NCBI GenBank assembly: GCA_963576565.1
Contig: OY755042.1
Location: forward strand, 7,588,372-7,652,371
Length of the DNA: 64,000 nt
From: Aspidapion aeneum
Lineage: Eukaryota > Arthropoda > Insecta > Coleoptera > Brentidae
Direction: 5' to 3'
Below are positions 52,793-63,943 of this stretch, in pieces; position 1 is the stretch's first letter, and every line of letters begins with the position of its first letter. The position numbers and the translations under genes are program-made. The notes below the pieces were generated by a model. The model was not told where the DNA came from. It saw nothing but the letters and a program-made list of their open reading frames with translations, and ran no database searches.

Positions 52793-53890
52793 ACATACAC
52801 AAGACACTAGCCCTACCAAGTCCACTTTGAATCAGCGGCGTAGCGTGCCCGAAAGGGCGGGGGGGCGACAGCTAAAAAGGGCGCCTCTGAAAACTGATGA
52901 AAAATCTTATGGCAAAAAAAACCAAAAGGTCAAAAAGGCGCCTCTCACAAATCTTGCGACCAAAAAAAAAAAAAAAAAAAAAAAAAGGTCATCATATGTC
53001 AGGGGGCGGCCGATGTCACAAGGGCGCCTCTGACGAATCTTGCAACTAAAAAAAAAAAAAAAAGGTCATCATGTATGAGGGGGCGGCCGATACGTCACAA
53101 GGGCGCCTCTCCCACCTGTGGGGCGCCACTACCCTCGGGGCGGGGGGGGGGCGACGAACCCCCCGCGCCCCCCCACGCTACGCCGCTGCTTTGAATCCTT
53201 GACTTCGCATGCGCAGATCTACCAATATTATTTACCTCATGTATTAGAATAGATGAACAGGGTGATTTTCACTTAAATGATTCTAACCACATGAAAATAG
53301 AAAATTTCAAAAACCTAACCTAACGAAACCTAATCAAATCTAACCGAACCGAACCAAAGCAAACAAAACCAATAATTTTTTTCAAAAAAAAAACCAGACG
53401 GTACCGAACCGAACCGAACCTATCCAAACCTAACCATAAACTGAACCTAATTGGCAGTGTTGTTGTGTTTGGTTAGGTTAGGTTTGGTTCGGTTTAGTTA
53501 GGTTCGGTTTGGTTCGGTTCGGATTCACATCCTCTGGGATCTCGGGTAGGAAGGCAGGAAAGTTTTTTTTTTGAAAAAAAATTATTGGTTCAGTTTGGTT
53601 CGGTTCGGATTCACATCCTTTAGGATCCCGGGTAGGAAGTTGGGAATTTTTTTTTTTTTTTAATTATTGGTTCAGTTTGCTTTGGTTCGGTTCGGTTAGA
53701 TTTGATTAGGTTTCGTAAGGTTAGGTTTTTGAAACTTTCTATTTTCATGTGGTTAGAATCATTCAAGTGAAAATCACCCTGTATTCATCTATTCTAATAC
53801 ATGAGGTAAATAATATTGGTAGATCTGCTCATGCGAAGTCAAGGATTCAAAGTGGACTTGGTAGGGCTAGCGTCTTGTGGGTACATACAG
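52793..53890. repeat. Large palindrome (GTACATAC ... GTATGTAC), left arm interrupted
   Basis: GACACTAGCCCTACCAAGTC then CACTTTGAATC on the left is mirrored at the right (GGATTCAAAGTGGACTTGG, then TAGGGCTAGCGTC). Arms continue inward through CAGGGTGATTTTCACTT and AAAACCTAACCTAACG to a centre near 53455. The right arm has a ~100-bp internal duplication (TCGGATTCACATCCT). The left arm carries a hAT MITE. Rich in GGTTCGGTT/GGTTAGGTT-like text, but without regular telomere repeats. Confidence 0.82.
52833..53188. mobile_element. hAT MITE, 356 bp, perfect 8-bp TSD
   Basis: Ends CAGCGGCGTAGCGTG and CACGCTACGCCGCTG are exact inverse copies. The duplication CTTTGAAT is exact (52825-52832, 53189-53196). 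GC-rich interior with two GTCAGGGGGCGGCCGAT-like repeats and poly-A runs. The terminus shares GGCGTAGC with the hAT element at 44974. It is present in one palindrome arm only, so it inserted after the palindrome formed. Confidence 0.95.
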
Positions 53891-54979
53891 TGGCCCGCAC
53901 TTCCTGTAATTTTTTTATTGGTATTGATTCCCAAAACGAGGCACTGCACTAATTAGTCATTAGCTTACTATTTTACTTGCTTTTTATTTATGTCTTCTTC
54001 TAAACGATTTTATTAGAAAGGAACATATATACTCTTGTCTGGTTGTTACGAACATATTGATTTAGCTGGGATTTGACGTTGTCTATTGGTTGTTGTTTTG
54101 ACTGTTTTAATGTCAAACAAATTGGGACCGACTTTTTACAAAACAAATTACCGTTTTTGCAACGAAATCAATATTTGCGCACAATTTAATATAATTTTGG
54201 ATTCTCTTTTATGTTTCGGATCTTTATTTATTAGGTAAGTACCTATTTTCTCCTTTAAAAGGTTTCGGTGTTTTAATATAGACATATAAAGCGGCACACT
54301 GCAGGTAGAAAGTGAAACAACAATTTTTTGAGGCTTCTTTACTTAGATTTTGCCACAAAATTTGGTTTGCCATAGCTATGACGCGGTGCCACTTATATAG
54401 ATCCTCAACTATAGGTTACTACAACAAAAATATTATCACTAAATACAGTTTATATTATTTTTCCCCAATATTAAAAATACACAGATTATACAATTTAAAT
54501 ACAATTTAAATCCCTGTCAAAGTTTTATTCAACAATATACATACCAATACTATAAAACAAGTAGGCAGGTCTTTTTTGTATTATTTGATTTTTTCCCCCA
54601 GAATTTTTATGCAATATATTTTTTACACAAATATTGATAACTAGCGTTTAAAGTTTAAAATAACAAGACATTGGTGATTTAAAATTATAAATATACACAA
54701 AAATAAAATCAAAATATAGACAACATTACAAAATAAAACAAAAATAAACATATATAAAAGCGAATTAGGTTTGTAAAATTGACATTTAATCACATTTAAA
54801 TGTTTATTTTAAAACAGTTTTATAAACTAACATCAAAGCAAGTCAGGCACAAACCATATTAAAATGAACAAAAATTAAACTATAAAAATTAAAATATAAA
54901 GTAGCAGAGTTGGGCAAAATTCTTAAACAGGACTACAGCCAAAAAAATAAGATAAACAAGACAATATTAAACATGCTTT
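53891..54979. other. Intron stretch, very AT-rich, no gene seen
   Basis: No coding region or repeat boundary recognised. Confidence 0.4.
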
Positions 54980-55626
54980 AAAAGTAGTTTAAAATGTCGT
55001 ATCATAAAACTCACCCAGACTATAGAAAGCTTTGGCTACTAGGAGAACCTTAACCGAGCTGCGAAATCTTGAATATTCTTGAATATTTTTGATGTTCTCT
55101 GGTAAATGATTGAACAGTTTGATACTCTCATAGATGACTGAGTTTTTTGTTTAAGGTGAATTTTGGAATTGCCAGTGGAAGGATATTGTGACGAAAATAG
55201 TAATTTCTTTCAAGGTTGAAACCCGTGAATTTTAAAAAAATTAAACACACTGACTCTAAGATGAAGATACACGGTACAGTGAGAATTTCTTCCTGAATAA
55301 ACAATGGTTTGCATATGTCCCTGCAACTTTTTGCAAAGATACCGCACCGCTCTCTTCTGAAGGACAAAAACCGACTGCACCGATCTCTGGGTGGAATATC
55401 CCCAAAAAGCGATACCATATCGCACGTGCGATTCCATAAGAGAGAAGTACTGACCCTTCTTGGAGATGGTACAAGAAAAATTTGAAAAAATATTGGCCTG
55501 TTAATTTTTTCAAAATGGGGTACTTTTGCCGGACTCGCACACTTTTTGAAGCATGTTTTATAACTAAAATTATTATTAAAGTAGTAGTGCAGGAAAAAAA
55601 ACCCTATCCTAAAGGTCAAAAAGTTA
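54980..55626 (-). pseudogene. LINE (Jockey-like) reverse transcriptase C-terminus
   Basis: Minus-strand frames hold MESHVRYGIAFWGYSTQ, SVFVLQKRAVRYLCKKLQG, VSVFNFFKIHGF, then in another frame VIYESIKLFNHLPENIKNI and VAKAFYSLGEFYDTTF before a stop near 54990. The S-H-x-R-Y-G-I-x-x-W-G and LQKRAVR blocks are the standard post-RT region of Jockey-type LINEs. Upstream parts end at the F insertion at 55627. Multiple frameshifts. Confidence 0.8.
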
Positions 55627-57476
55627 TCAAGTAACATTATTACCACTCAAGGTTTTATTAATTTGGTTCCTAGGTTGTTTAGAGGGTGCTGTTATGAGTT
55701 TTAGGATCAATTTGGCTACATAAAGGTAATTTATATTGCCAATTACCTAAAGAGGTGTTATACAACCAAAGAGTGATTTATAAAGGGAGTATAATAAAAC
55801 TGATATTCCTTCTGTTCCTTTTAGATACTTTTGGTTTTATTGATTTCTGATTTATAAAGATGGCCTTATAAAACCCTTTTACCTAAAGTTTTTAAAAAGA
55901 AATAAATATAAACTTTGGTCATTTAGTTTTTTTAATTACTTTAGGTCATCACAAAAGTGTTTTATAATAGAGCTAAAAGGTTACCTTATATCCTCTTGTT
56001 TTTATAGTTACCAGTAGTTTAAAAGATAGGCGGCCAGATAGAACCTAGTTTCCTTAAGGTTTTTAAGAGTGGTAAATATAAACTTTAGACTTTTGGTTTT
56101 TGCCATTACTTTTAGGCATTTTAAAAAGGTTTTATAGGAAGGCTTAAAGGTAACTTAATTTTGTAATTATAGTTACCCATAGCTGTATATTAAATATTAT
56201 TTAAATAGGCGGCCATATAAAACCTTGTTTCCTTCAGGGTTCTAACAGATGTAAGTAAATACTTTCATGTTTTATTTTTTTAGGTATTTCTGGTAAAAAT
56301 AATAGATATACCTAGGTACAGATTGGTACCTACCTATTGCAAGATTTATTATTTAAAACCCAATAATTAATAATTGTTGAGTTTCCGTCCTTCTGGGTAG
56401 GACACCCAAGCCTAGATAAGGCCTGTTTAGACGGCCAATATAAGAGGTTGCCCTCCAACCTGCAGGAACAACGAATATCATTGCACTGGCCCTCTCGATT
56501 GTGTCGAAATTGCACGATAGAAAACATTTAAAAGTGTTGAATTATAGGCTTTTTTTAAAAAACAAAAAATTTAAGTAAGGTTATGTTGACTATGTTTACT
56601 TTGTTCTTTTTTGTTGGTTTCATAAGGGCACTCAAAAATCCTTGTTGCGATACAGTAACAAATAAAACCAAGTGACCACAATAAAACCATAATGGCGTAT
56701 ATAAAATTATTTGAAAAATATTGTAAAAGGTAATAATTATCTAGTCGTTTTAGCAGTGTTTTTTAACAATAATTTTACTTTAATTTTGATTTATGTAAAC
56801 CTAACTGACTTTTTTAATGGTGAATATTGTAAATTATTTTATTTTTATTTTAAATATTTGTTATTTGGTTATCAAAAAACTATTAAAAATCATTTTTGAG
56901 CTGGCGCGCTTGTTTTGAGAGCTACGATTTTATCAGAAAATAAATCTGGCAGGCAATTTGATCATCAACAAAACGACAAACTCGGTATATTTTTATATGA
57001 TAAAATAATTTTGGGGCTCTGACATTTTTGGCAATTTTGTGACCTAAATTATTTTACATAGCCATTGTGAATCTAAAATATCGCCATAGCTTTTATAGGA
57101 AAACTTCTTTACTCTAAAGGTATTATGGTATTCAACAGAATCGCCAGGATACCAAATTACCAAATCTAGTTTTATAATAGGATAAAGGACGTTTCTGAGT
57201 TGCTTTTAGAACCTGGCATAATAGCTTTAGGCTCTAAAAGGTTCTATACTGGTGGAACCGCTAGAGGGCGAAGCTGGAGTTTATTTCTTATGGTTTTATA
57301 GTGAGTTTAATACATAGCTTGCCACCACCACCAATTGGGGAGTCCCATTTAGGAGGTCTAAGGGGTATATAAGGGTAATGGGAACGTGCTAGTGACCAAA
57401 CATTGGAACTAATGGTTTTAAGGAAAGGCGCTGGCAACCTTTTAGCTTCTGCTATAAATAAAGAAATGTTACTGGG
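55627..57476. mobile_element. Family F element, copy 3, inserted in a LINE relic
   Basis: Same body as copies 1 and 2, with slightly decayed ends (TCAAGTAACAT and ATGTTACTGGG). A TA precedes it at 55625-55626; the right flank has changed. About 1850 bp. It bounds the LINE fragment, so it inserted into that older element. Confidence 0.85.
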
Positions 57477-57746
57477 CTTAATTGTTAAAAATAGTAAAAT
57501 AGTTTAAAGTTACCTATATCACTAAAATCTTAAGTGAAATGTCAACACCTTTATGGTCGACCACGACCAAGTTTATTAGTAACAACATCGGCACTACGAT
57601 TATTTTTTGGCACTTAAAAAATTAACTTAAAATTTTTTCGCCAATTTATTGATAACTTTGTTCCTCAATTTTTTATCCATCTTAACCATACAAGTCGTAA
57701 TAATGCGCAACTTAATCTTCACATTTTCCAAGTAGATAATTCTTAC
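57477..57746. other. Short intron stretch, no gene seen
   Basis: Nothing recognised between family F and the mbc donor. Confidence 0.35.
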
Positions 57747-57859
57747 CTTGCTACGATTTTTTATCCGTTCGGTGGCAGCCTTATGATACATAAATAACTG
57801 AATTGTACTAGTTTTATCAGGATTGATAAGATTTCCATCGTTGTTTCTTACAATTAAAT
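57747..57859 (-). CDS. mbc: mbc exon: short N-terminal segment
   Basis: A 113-nt exon with acceptor GTTTATTTTAG and donor CAAG|GTAAGA. It supplies two bases of a split codon and ends on a codon boundary, exactly bridging its neighbours. It encodes DLIVRNNDGNLINPDKTST then IQLFMYHKAATERIKNRSK. DOCK1 reads DLVVRDEDGNILDPELTST then ISLFRAHEIASKQVEER. It has no in-frame ATG near its start, so a simple ORF search misses it. Phase and alignment make it secure. Confidence 0.95.
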
Positions 57860-58697
57860 CTAAAATAAACCAACATACAAATTCTTGAGCATGACCGCAA
57901 AAGAAAATGACAACTTACATATCTGCGGGAACGGCAGTGCCCCGTCAAATTCGCACAAACTACTGTACTGCCTTTTCTTGAACCATTTCAGCCCATATAT
58001 AAGAGAAGAAAGAGTTGGTTTTGATTAGTTTCCAACTTACGTAAGGTAGCATCTCCAGACATACGTTTCTGTGTGTTTCACGTCATCAATGGAGAAAAGC
58101 ATACCTAGGTAAGCCTATTTTACAAAACCAACTCCTACATATGAATTACTTGCATCCGTGAAATACGAGTAAACTTAAAGGTGTGGCGCCATCTAGCGAT
58201 CATGTGTTAGTTGGAAACTAACCAAAACCAACTCTTCCTTCTTTTTGCGAGTTAAACACATACATACACCTTTGTGTTAAGTATAAAATTATTTTTTATT
58301 TTTATCGATACACACACAGCACCTCTTCCACCTTTTTTCTTTGCATTTGCTTTGGGCAGTACGACTTTTTAGTTGCTACGTGATTACGTGGTTTTAAAAC
58401 CACATTCAATGGACAAAACCTGTCTATAAATGACGCAGCTGCGTCTTAGACAAGACGATGCCATTTAACGATGTGCTTTAACTTTCGAATGCTTGAGCCA
58501 GATCGCTAGATGGCGCCACACCTTTGAGTTTACTCGTATTTTACGGATGCGAGTAATTCATATGTAGGAGTTGATTTTGGTTAAAATAGGCTTACCTAGG
58601 TATGCTGTTCTCCATTGATGACGTGAAACACACAGAAACGTATGTCTGGAGATGCTACCTTGCGTAAGTTGGAAACTAACCAAAACCAACTCTTCCT

Positions 58698-59232
58698 CAG
58701 TGTTGCCACCTCTACCGATTTTTCGGTAGATCTACCGATTTAGCCTTTTAGTTTACGATATACCGAATTACCATAGTATTCTACCGATTTTTTTTTTCAA
58801 TATAAACTTGTTTTCTTTTTGATACGCTTCGTAATCGCGATTAAAAAAAAACACCATAAATAAAATATTATTTTTATGTAAGATCCTTTGTAGAATAAAA
58901 ATTTTATTTCAAGCCATTGTTTTTAAAAGTATATTTATGGCGCCATCTCTTGGATTTTGCGATATACTCAGCCGGCAGCCGCAAGCGGCATTAAAGATCA
59001 CGCTGAGGTTTTTTTTATAATATTATCTAGTATGTACCTAAGTTTTTTATTTAATTCTTAATTTTGGTATTTTGTCAGTAAAACAAATCGTAGAAATACA
59101 ATGTACCTACTAAATCAATCCAAACTATACTCTCCAGCACTGCTTGCTGAGATAATTAAAAATCTACCGAAATCTACCGATTTTTCTCGAAGCCTTCTAC
59201 CGAAGATCTCAGGGTCGAGGGTGGCAACACTG
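58698..59232. mobile_element. hAT-like MITE, 535 bp, perfect 8-bp TSD
   Basis: Ends CAGTGTTGCCACCTCTACC and GGGTGGCAACACTG, with the exact duplication CTCTTCCT (58690-58697, 59233-59240). The subterminal regions repeat TCTACCGAT many times in both orientations. Termini are close to those of the MITE at 15836. Confidence 0.93.
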
Positions 59233-59290
59233 CTCTTCCTTCTCTTTCTGACACTAGCGAGTTAAGTACACACACCTTTGTGTGAAGTAT

Positions 59291-60094
59291 TAGTGATGGG
59301 CATTTCGAATCATTTTACTGTTTCGAAACATTCGAATCGATTCATTTTAATGATTTGAATCAGTGTTTCGAATCATCTGAATTCTCGAATTTTTAGCTCG
59401 GAAACATCTTCGTTTCGTTGTTTCGACTACCGCTACTGCAGTCCGCACGAACACCAAAAGCCTAAGGCCCGACGCACATATATTACACTTTGCCTTATCC
59501 TGGTTACTAAGTTTGGCAAAGTAGTCCCAAACAGAACTCCTTTTATTACCCAACAATCCAGGCATGTTAAAAAATATTTTTTATACAACTAATACAACAA
59601 CTACATAATTCATAAAATAACCTTTAAAAATAATACTTAATATCATTTAAGCGTCAGTTAAACGATTCGTGATTAATGTAAACGTGAACCGAAACAGCAA
59701 AACAATTCCTACTAGGGATCACGAAACAACACGGCACTGTTTCGAAACAATGTATCGAATCATCGACTCAGCGGCCAACGCGCTACGGTACACTGCCAAA
59801 ATTCAAAATACATGAATCACGAACGCCATCCGCACGTTCAGTCGGCTCGGCTCGGCTGTATCCGGATTCTTTCGAGTCTCGACTCGCATTGATTCCGGAT
59901 TTGGTTATCGAGCGCTCTCGGCAACGATACATGCAGCAGAATAGTTGCGCTTGGGCTCGCCAGGCCCGGGACTAGGGTTACGGAGATCGATGATTCGATG
60001 TGTCGAAACATAGGCAATGTGGTGATTCGAAACAGTGAGACACGGCACTGTTTCGAAACAATGTATCGAATCATCGACTCAGGGGCCATCTCTA
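59291..60094 (-). mobile_element. hAT derivative with BED finger fragment
   Basis: Ends TAGTGATGGGC and the inverse of TAGAGATGGCC. The flanks share the 11-bp direct repeat GTGTGAAGTAT (59280-59290, 60095-60105), three bases more than the usual hAT 8 bp. Repeated TTTCGAA-type text (TTCGAATCAT, GTTTCGAAACA) fills both subterminal regions. About 800 bp. Confidence 0.85.
59347..59565 (-). pseudogene. BED-type zinc finger fragment of a hAT transposase
   Basis: The peptide MPGLLGNKRSSVWDYFAKL then QDKAKCNICASG has the aromatic-rich start (VWDYF) and CxxC of a BED finger, the N-terminal DNA-binding domain of hAT transposases. The distal His/Cys pair and the rest of the protein are lost. Confidence 0.72.
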
Positions 60095-60105
60095 GTGTGA
60101 AGTAT

Positions 60106-60948
60106 AAAATTATTTTTGATAATTTTTTTAGCCATAACAATAGCCATTTTTTTTTCGTAGAATTAAAACTTATAAAATAAGTACAATAACTTTAAAAAAT
60201 ATTGTGATTTTTTCCTTTTTTCGGACATGTTTTTAAATGACGACTATAATTTATTTTTGCCAAAAAGTATATCTCAGTGTCAAAAACTGAGTACCAGCAG
60301 AACTAGATACGATGATTTTCTGAAGGAGAAATTTCATTTAAAAAAAGTGTTTTTGTGCGGAAAAAAACAAATATCTTAGAAACTTCATAATTTTTTTGTT
60401 TTTCCAGTATTGTTTACCATCCAAAGAGCTCTACTCTTACCAAGTTTTGTTAAACTGACACTATTTTTGCAAAAATAAAAAATAACAAAAATTACGGTCT
60501 TTTCAATTTTGAGGTGACCTATGACTTTTCTGTATTTCACTTTTTTCCGACGTCAACTTTCGCCGGCAATCGCAATAATAAGATTCCCTGACCCTTTTTA
60601 CCCTCCCAAACCTAACCCGCAACGCCCCTGCTGACGCATGAATTTTTTTTTACTTCGTTTTTCGCCGCTCTACAATCATCAATGCTTCAAGTCTAATAAA
60701 TTTCCAACAAAATGGTATTTTAATTTTTTTCTAGGTTACAAAAATACTCTAAAATCAAGATGACGTGGTTTCTCCAGTGACGCCGAATGTGATCTCTTTG
60801 GCTTGGAAATGACGTGGATCCACTCTTTAGGAATTCGACACTATTTGCGATCTGCGAATTATTTCTCACGGAAAATCTTATGTTACTGCACTATACAGAC
60901 GATCTTTGAATGTAATACCAAGATTTAATAATATATAAAAATACAAAC
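60106..60948. other. Intron stretch, no gene seen
   Basis: No coding region or repeat boundary recognised. Confidence 0.4.
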
Positions 60949-61108
60949 CTGATCCTAATAATTTATTTCCTAAATCTATCTGACCGACGGCTTGTAACTT
61001 GACTTTTCTTAATTCGTCGACGGGTAGTGTTCCACTGACAATTTTGCTTTTAAGGTTCAGCAAATCGTAGATCTGATTCTTTACTTGGTCTAGGTCTTTA
61101 TTTCGAGA
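60949..61108 (-). CDS. mbc: mbc exon: N-terminal helical segment (first exon in window)
   Basis: mbc encodes the insect DOCK1/DOCK180 protein, an atypical Rac exchange factor that works with ELMO/Ced-12 downstream of receptors in myoblast fusion, cell migration and corpse engulfment. This 160-nt exon has acceptor TTTTTTTAG and donor ATCAG|GTTTGT, phase 0 in and one base out. It encodes SRNKDLDQVKNQIYDLLNLK, SKIVSGTLPVDELRKVKLQA and IDLGNKLLGS. DOCK1 residues about 109-161 read QILSGTLPQDELKELKKKV and IDYGNRILDL. The preceding exon (REW-x-x-x-W-x-x-LYV region) and the SH3 domain are not found up to 64000. The match to DOCK1 rather than DOCK3/4 holds in all eleven exons. GTTTGT is the least canonical donor in the set. 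Confidence 0.95.
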
Positions 61109-61779
61109 CTAAAAAAAACATTATATGTAATCATTGGATAGAAATCATTTGTTTCTTTTTAATAAAACTGTTTTTGTTGATTAATATTTTGGAGTTAAGA
61201 TTTTTGATAATCACCTGATCTTTTGAATGGCTATTTTGAGGAAAGCGATTTTATTGGCACATTTGTGGGGCCTTATTTGGTTTGGTTTCAATTGCGAAAA
61301 TACCACATTTAGGCTTCTAGGACATGCCCAATGTGCGAAGAAACACACCACACACCACTTCCATCAAAAAACTTGACAAGTGTAGATCGCACAAAACAAA
61401 AACTCGGCCGCGGTCAACCTGTCCTAAAGACTCTCGTCTTTATGATGCTGCAACGAATTTAAGGTCAACGTGAGCGACAAATTCATCAAATTAATCTTTT
61501 TTATTGAAATTTCAAAAGGGTGATTTTCGGGGTATTTTCGTTTTGGGGAATACTAAGGAAAGCTGTTTCGAAAAACCATTAATTTTGGTCCATCGGTAGC
61601 CTAATCTTTGAAAAAGCTTGTGGATTTGTCTGAATTTTTGCCCTTTTTACCAAGTAATTTTTTGAAGCAATCGCGTTTTTATTTTACCGTTTTTTTTGCG
61701 TTTCCTTGGCTTGGATGAAGCGCAATTGTGTTGTGCGCAGTATTTCTAGGTCATTGAGGGAATTTAACAGGTGCATGCA
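61109..61779. other. Intron stretch, no gene seen
   Basis: No missing mbc exon and no repeat boundary is visible here. Confidence 0.4.
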
Positions 61780-62520
61780 GCTACACCCCCCATAAAAGAT
61801 AATCAAAAAAAATCACTGTGGGAATTTTGTACTAATTACGAACTAATTTTGTCCCCCAAAAAAAAAATTTGTACCATTCTCCTTCTACCTTTTTTTTCGA
61901 TTCGAAAAAGGGGGTGTAGCTTCCCCATAGAACGAAGAGGACTAGACAAAAAATTTCAATGCAGGAATTTTGTACTATTTATGAACTAATTTTGTCCTTT
62001 AATTTTTTCCCCAGGTCCCTTATTACCCCTTTTTTTTAAAAACAAAAGCGGGGTGTAGCTTCCAGTGGAATTTAAATGCAGGAATTTTGTACTATTTATG
62101 AACTAATTATGTCCCCCTTTAAGTTTTTATCCCAGGGCCCTTTTTACCCCTTTTTTTTAAACAAAACCCCCACCCATAAAACGAAGAGGGCTAGACAAAA
62201 AATTTTAATGCAGGAATTTCGTACTATTTATGAACTAATTTTTCCCCCCTTTAACTTTTTTCCCAGGTCTCTTTTTACACTTTTTTATTAAAAACAAAAG
62301 GAAGCTACACCCCACCCATAGAACGAAGAGGGCTAGACAAAAAATTTCAATGCAGGAATTTTGTACTATTTATGAACTAATTTGGTCCAAAAAAAAATTT
62401 GTACCACTCTCCTTCTACCTTTTTTTTGATTTGAAAAAGGGGGGTGTAGCTTTCAGTGGAAGCTACACCCCCCTTTTGTTTTTGTTTTTTTTTAAAAAGG
62501 TAAAAAGGGACCAGTTGAAG
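61780..62520 (+). repeat. Tandem array, ~115-143-bp units, five copies
   Basis: The phrase GGAATTTTGTACTATTTATG (first copy variant) starts near 61820, 61963, 62077, 62212 and 62352. Each unit also carries a GTGTAGCTTCC box, poly-T, CCCAGG and GAACGAAGAGG-CTAGACAA. All open frames across it are repeat products. Confidence 0.85.
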
Positions 62521-62667
62521 CTGTGTGGCCTTAAAAAAAGTAAAAAAAAATTTGGGCGCCAATTTGTGGCCTATTAAAATGCGTTGTGTGACATTTGTGG
62601 CAGCTTGAAGACGTTGCCGCCATTTTGTGACACAACAAAACCATTGAATAATTAAACAAATATCTGG
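62521..62667. other. Spacer, nothing seen
   Basis: Short stretch between the array and repeat P. Confidence 0.3.
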
Positions 62668-62896
62668 AAGCAGAACTGTATTTTCCAGCTAGGTAAAACA
62701 TTGATATGCCCGGTAACTTTTATACAGTGGAGAAGGGGGGGTTCAGAAATAAGAAAATTTTAAGTGCGCCACATTATTTAATACCAATGTTTTACAAAGA
62801 AGATCTTAAATAAAATACAGTTCAACCCAAACGTTGCAGCCAAACAATGAAATTCTACTTACTTCCGAGGCTTCCAGAGTATTTGTGTAATTAAGA
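62668..62896 (+). repeat. Dispersed ~230-bp repeat P, copy 2
   Basis: Counterpart of 39821-40050 (GCAGAACTGTATTTTCCAGC, GCCCGGTAACTTTTATACAG). No coding capacity and no clear target duplication. Confidence 0.7.
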
Positions 62897-63694
62897 ATAA
62901 CCAAAAAAAAATAAACAGAATAAAATTCTAAAAGATTGAATTAAGATGACAAAACTAGAAATACTTTACAGGTAGATGGACTCCTTTAACAGGTCATACT
63001 GTACCTACATCTGAGTCAGTAGCGTAGGACTCACTTACATAAATGATTGTAAAATAAAATACACATATACTTCCAAAATCGTTCCATCATAGGGGAGATC
63101 TGGACCAAATATCTGCTGTCATCATTCTACGTTGGGTAGGATGAGACAGACAGCAACCCAGTCCGAGATCCACCCCATGAAGTAGAACAATGTAAGGAAA
63201 CCGCTAAAACATATAACCTCATCTCTCTTTTGTCTCCGCAAAGTTGGTCATCGGGTTGTACAAATAACACAAAGATTTAGTTCATCTTGTATAATTAGAT
63301 CTGAGGAAAAAAATACCAAATCAGTTAGGGCCAAAATAGCAAGGCACTCCAAATTTCACAGGAGAAATTGTCTTAAATAAATGAAATGAAGGAAGCAAGT
63401 CAATTTAGTAAATACGGCGCAAAATTGTGGTTATGACGTCATACCGTTACCTTGCGTTTACAAGCAATGTTGAAATTATACTGTGAAGAATTATATATGA
63501 AAAGATTACGTCTAAATTATATTAAAAATTTATATGAAAAGATTATGTCTAAATTATATTGAAGCTTGCTCCTACCTTGGTCCTTGAATTATTTAATAAT
63601 TATTGGTGTTTATTTGGTAAACCTGGAAGTGTTGTAGGTTTCCCGACATACTCCTGCTACTGCTGTTCCGGCTTGCCCGCGTCTCCCCTCCTGA
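62897..63694. other. Intron stretch with a 33-bp duplication
   Basis: ATATATGAAAAGATTACGTC at 63490 is repeated about 37 bp later with slight changes. Otherwise nothing recognised. Confidence 0.4.
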
Positions 63695-63943
63695 CTAACT
63701 AGCACATGGTACTAGGGCAGCACGGGGTTTCGAATGTGTGCTGGATCTTTGCCCGAGCGTAGAACCCTGTGGAAAATGAAATGTTTCAGTTTCCTGGAGA
63801 ACCCCATGTCGACTCAATAAAATACAGCAGATTTAAACAGATGAACTAAAATAACTCTACGTACCTTTCCCAGGGTTAGAACTGGCTCGTCCGGCTTCCC
63901 ACCAGCGTCCAGCCCAACTGTCCCGTCGCTGGAATTGACAGGG
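63695..63943 (-). other. GC-rich pair of exon-like segments, unidentified
   Basis: On the minus strand, 63865-63943 has a good acceptor (TTGTCTACAG) and a strong donor (AAAG|GTACGT). After 98 bp, TTTTCCACAG precedes 63766. Spliced, one frame reads PVNSSDGTVGLDAGGKPDEP then VLTLGKGSTLGQRSS and SKPRAALVPCAS before a stop at 63695-63697. It does not match the DOCK1 segment expected upstream of the exon at 61108. It could be a nested gene, a transposon piece or chance. GC content is clearly above the surroundings. Confidence 0.3.

Larger units (their letters stand above)
57995..60120. mobile_element. Family G element, copy 2, with two hAT insertions
   Basis: Text shared with copy 1: AGAGTTGGTTTTG, AGGTAGCATCTCCAGACA, CGTTTCTGTGTGTTTCACGT and GGTTTTAAAACCACATTCAA. 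Two sets of inverse arms flank a core near 58360. It is interrupted by a hAT MITE (58698-59232) and by a BED-finger hAT derivative (59291-60094). It ends near ACCTTTGTGTGAAGTATAAA. Confidence 0.72.

Noticed and set aside
53300..53540. Interstitial telomere repeats (TTAGG)n
   Set aside because: Only scattered GGTTAGGTT and GGTTCGGTT phrases occur, in both orientations as part of a palindrome, without a regular 5-bp period.
63865..63943. Upstream mbc exon
   Set aside because: Splice signals are good but the peptide does not match the DOCK1 segment before the exon at 61108, which should contain an REW...LYV motif.
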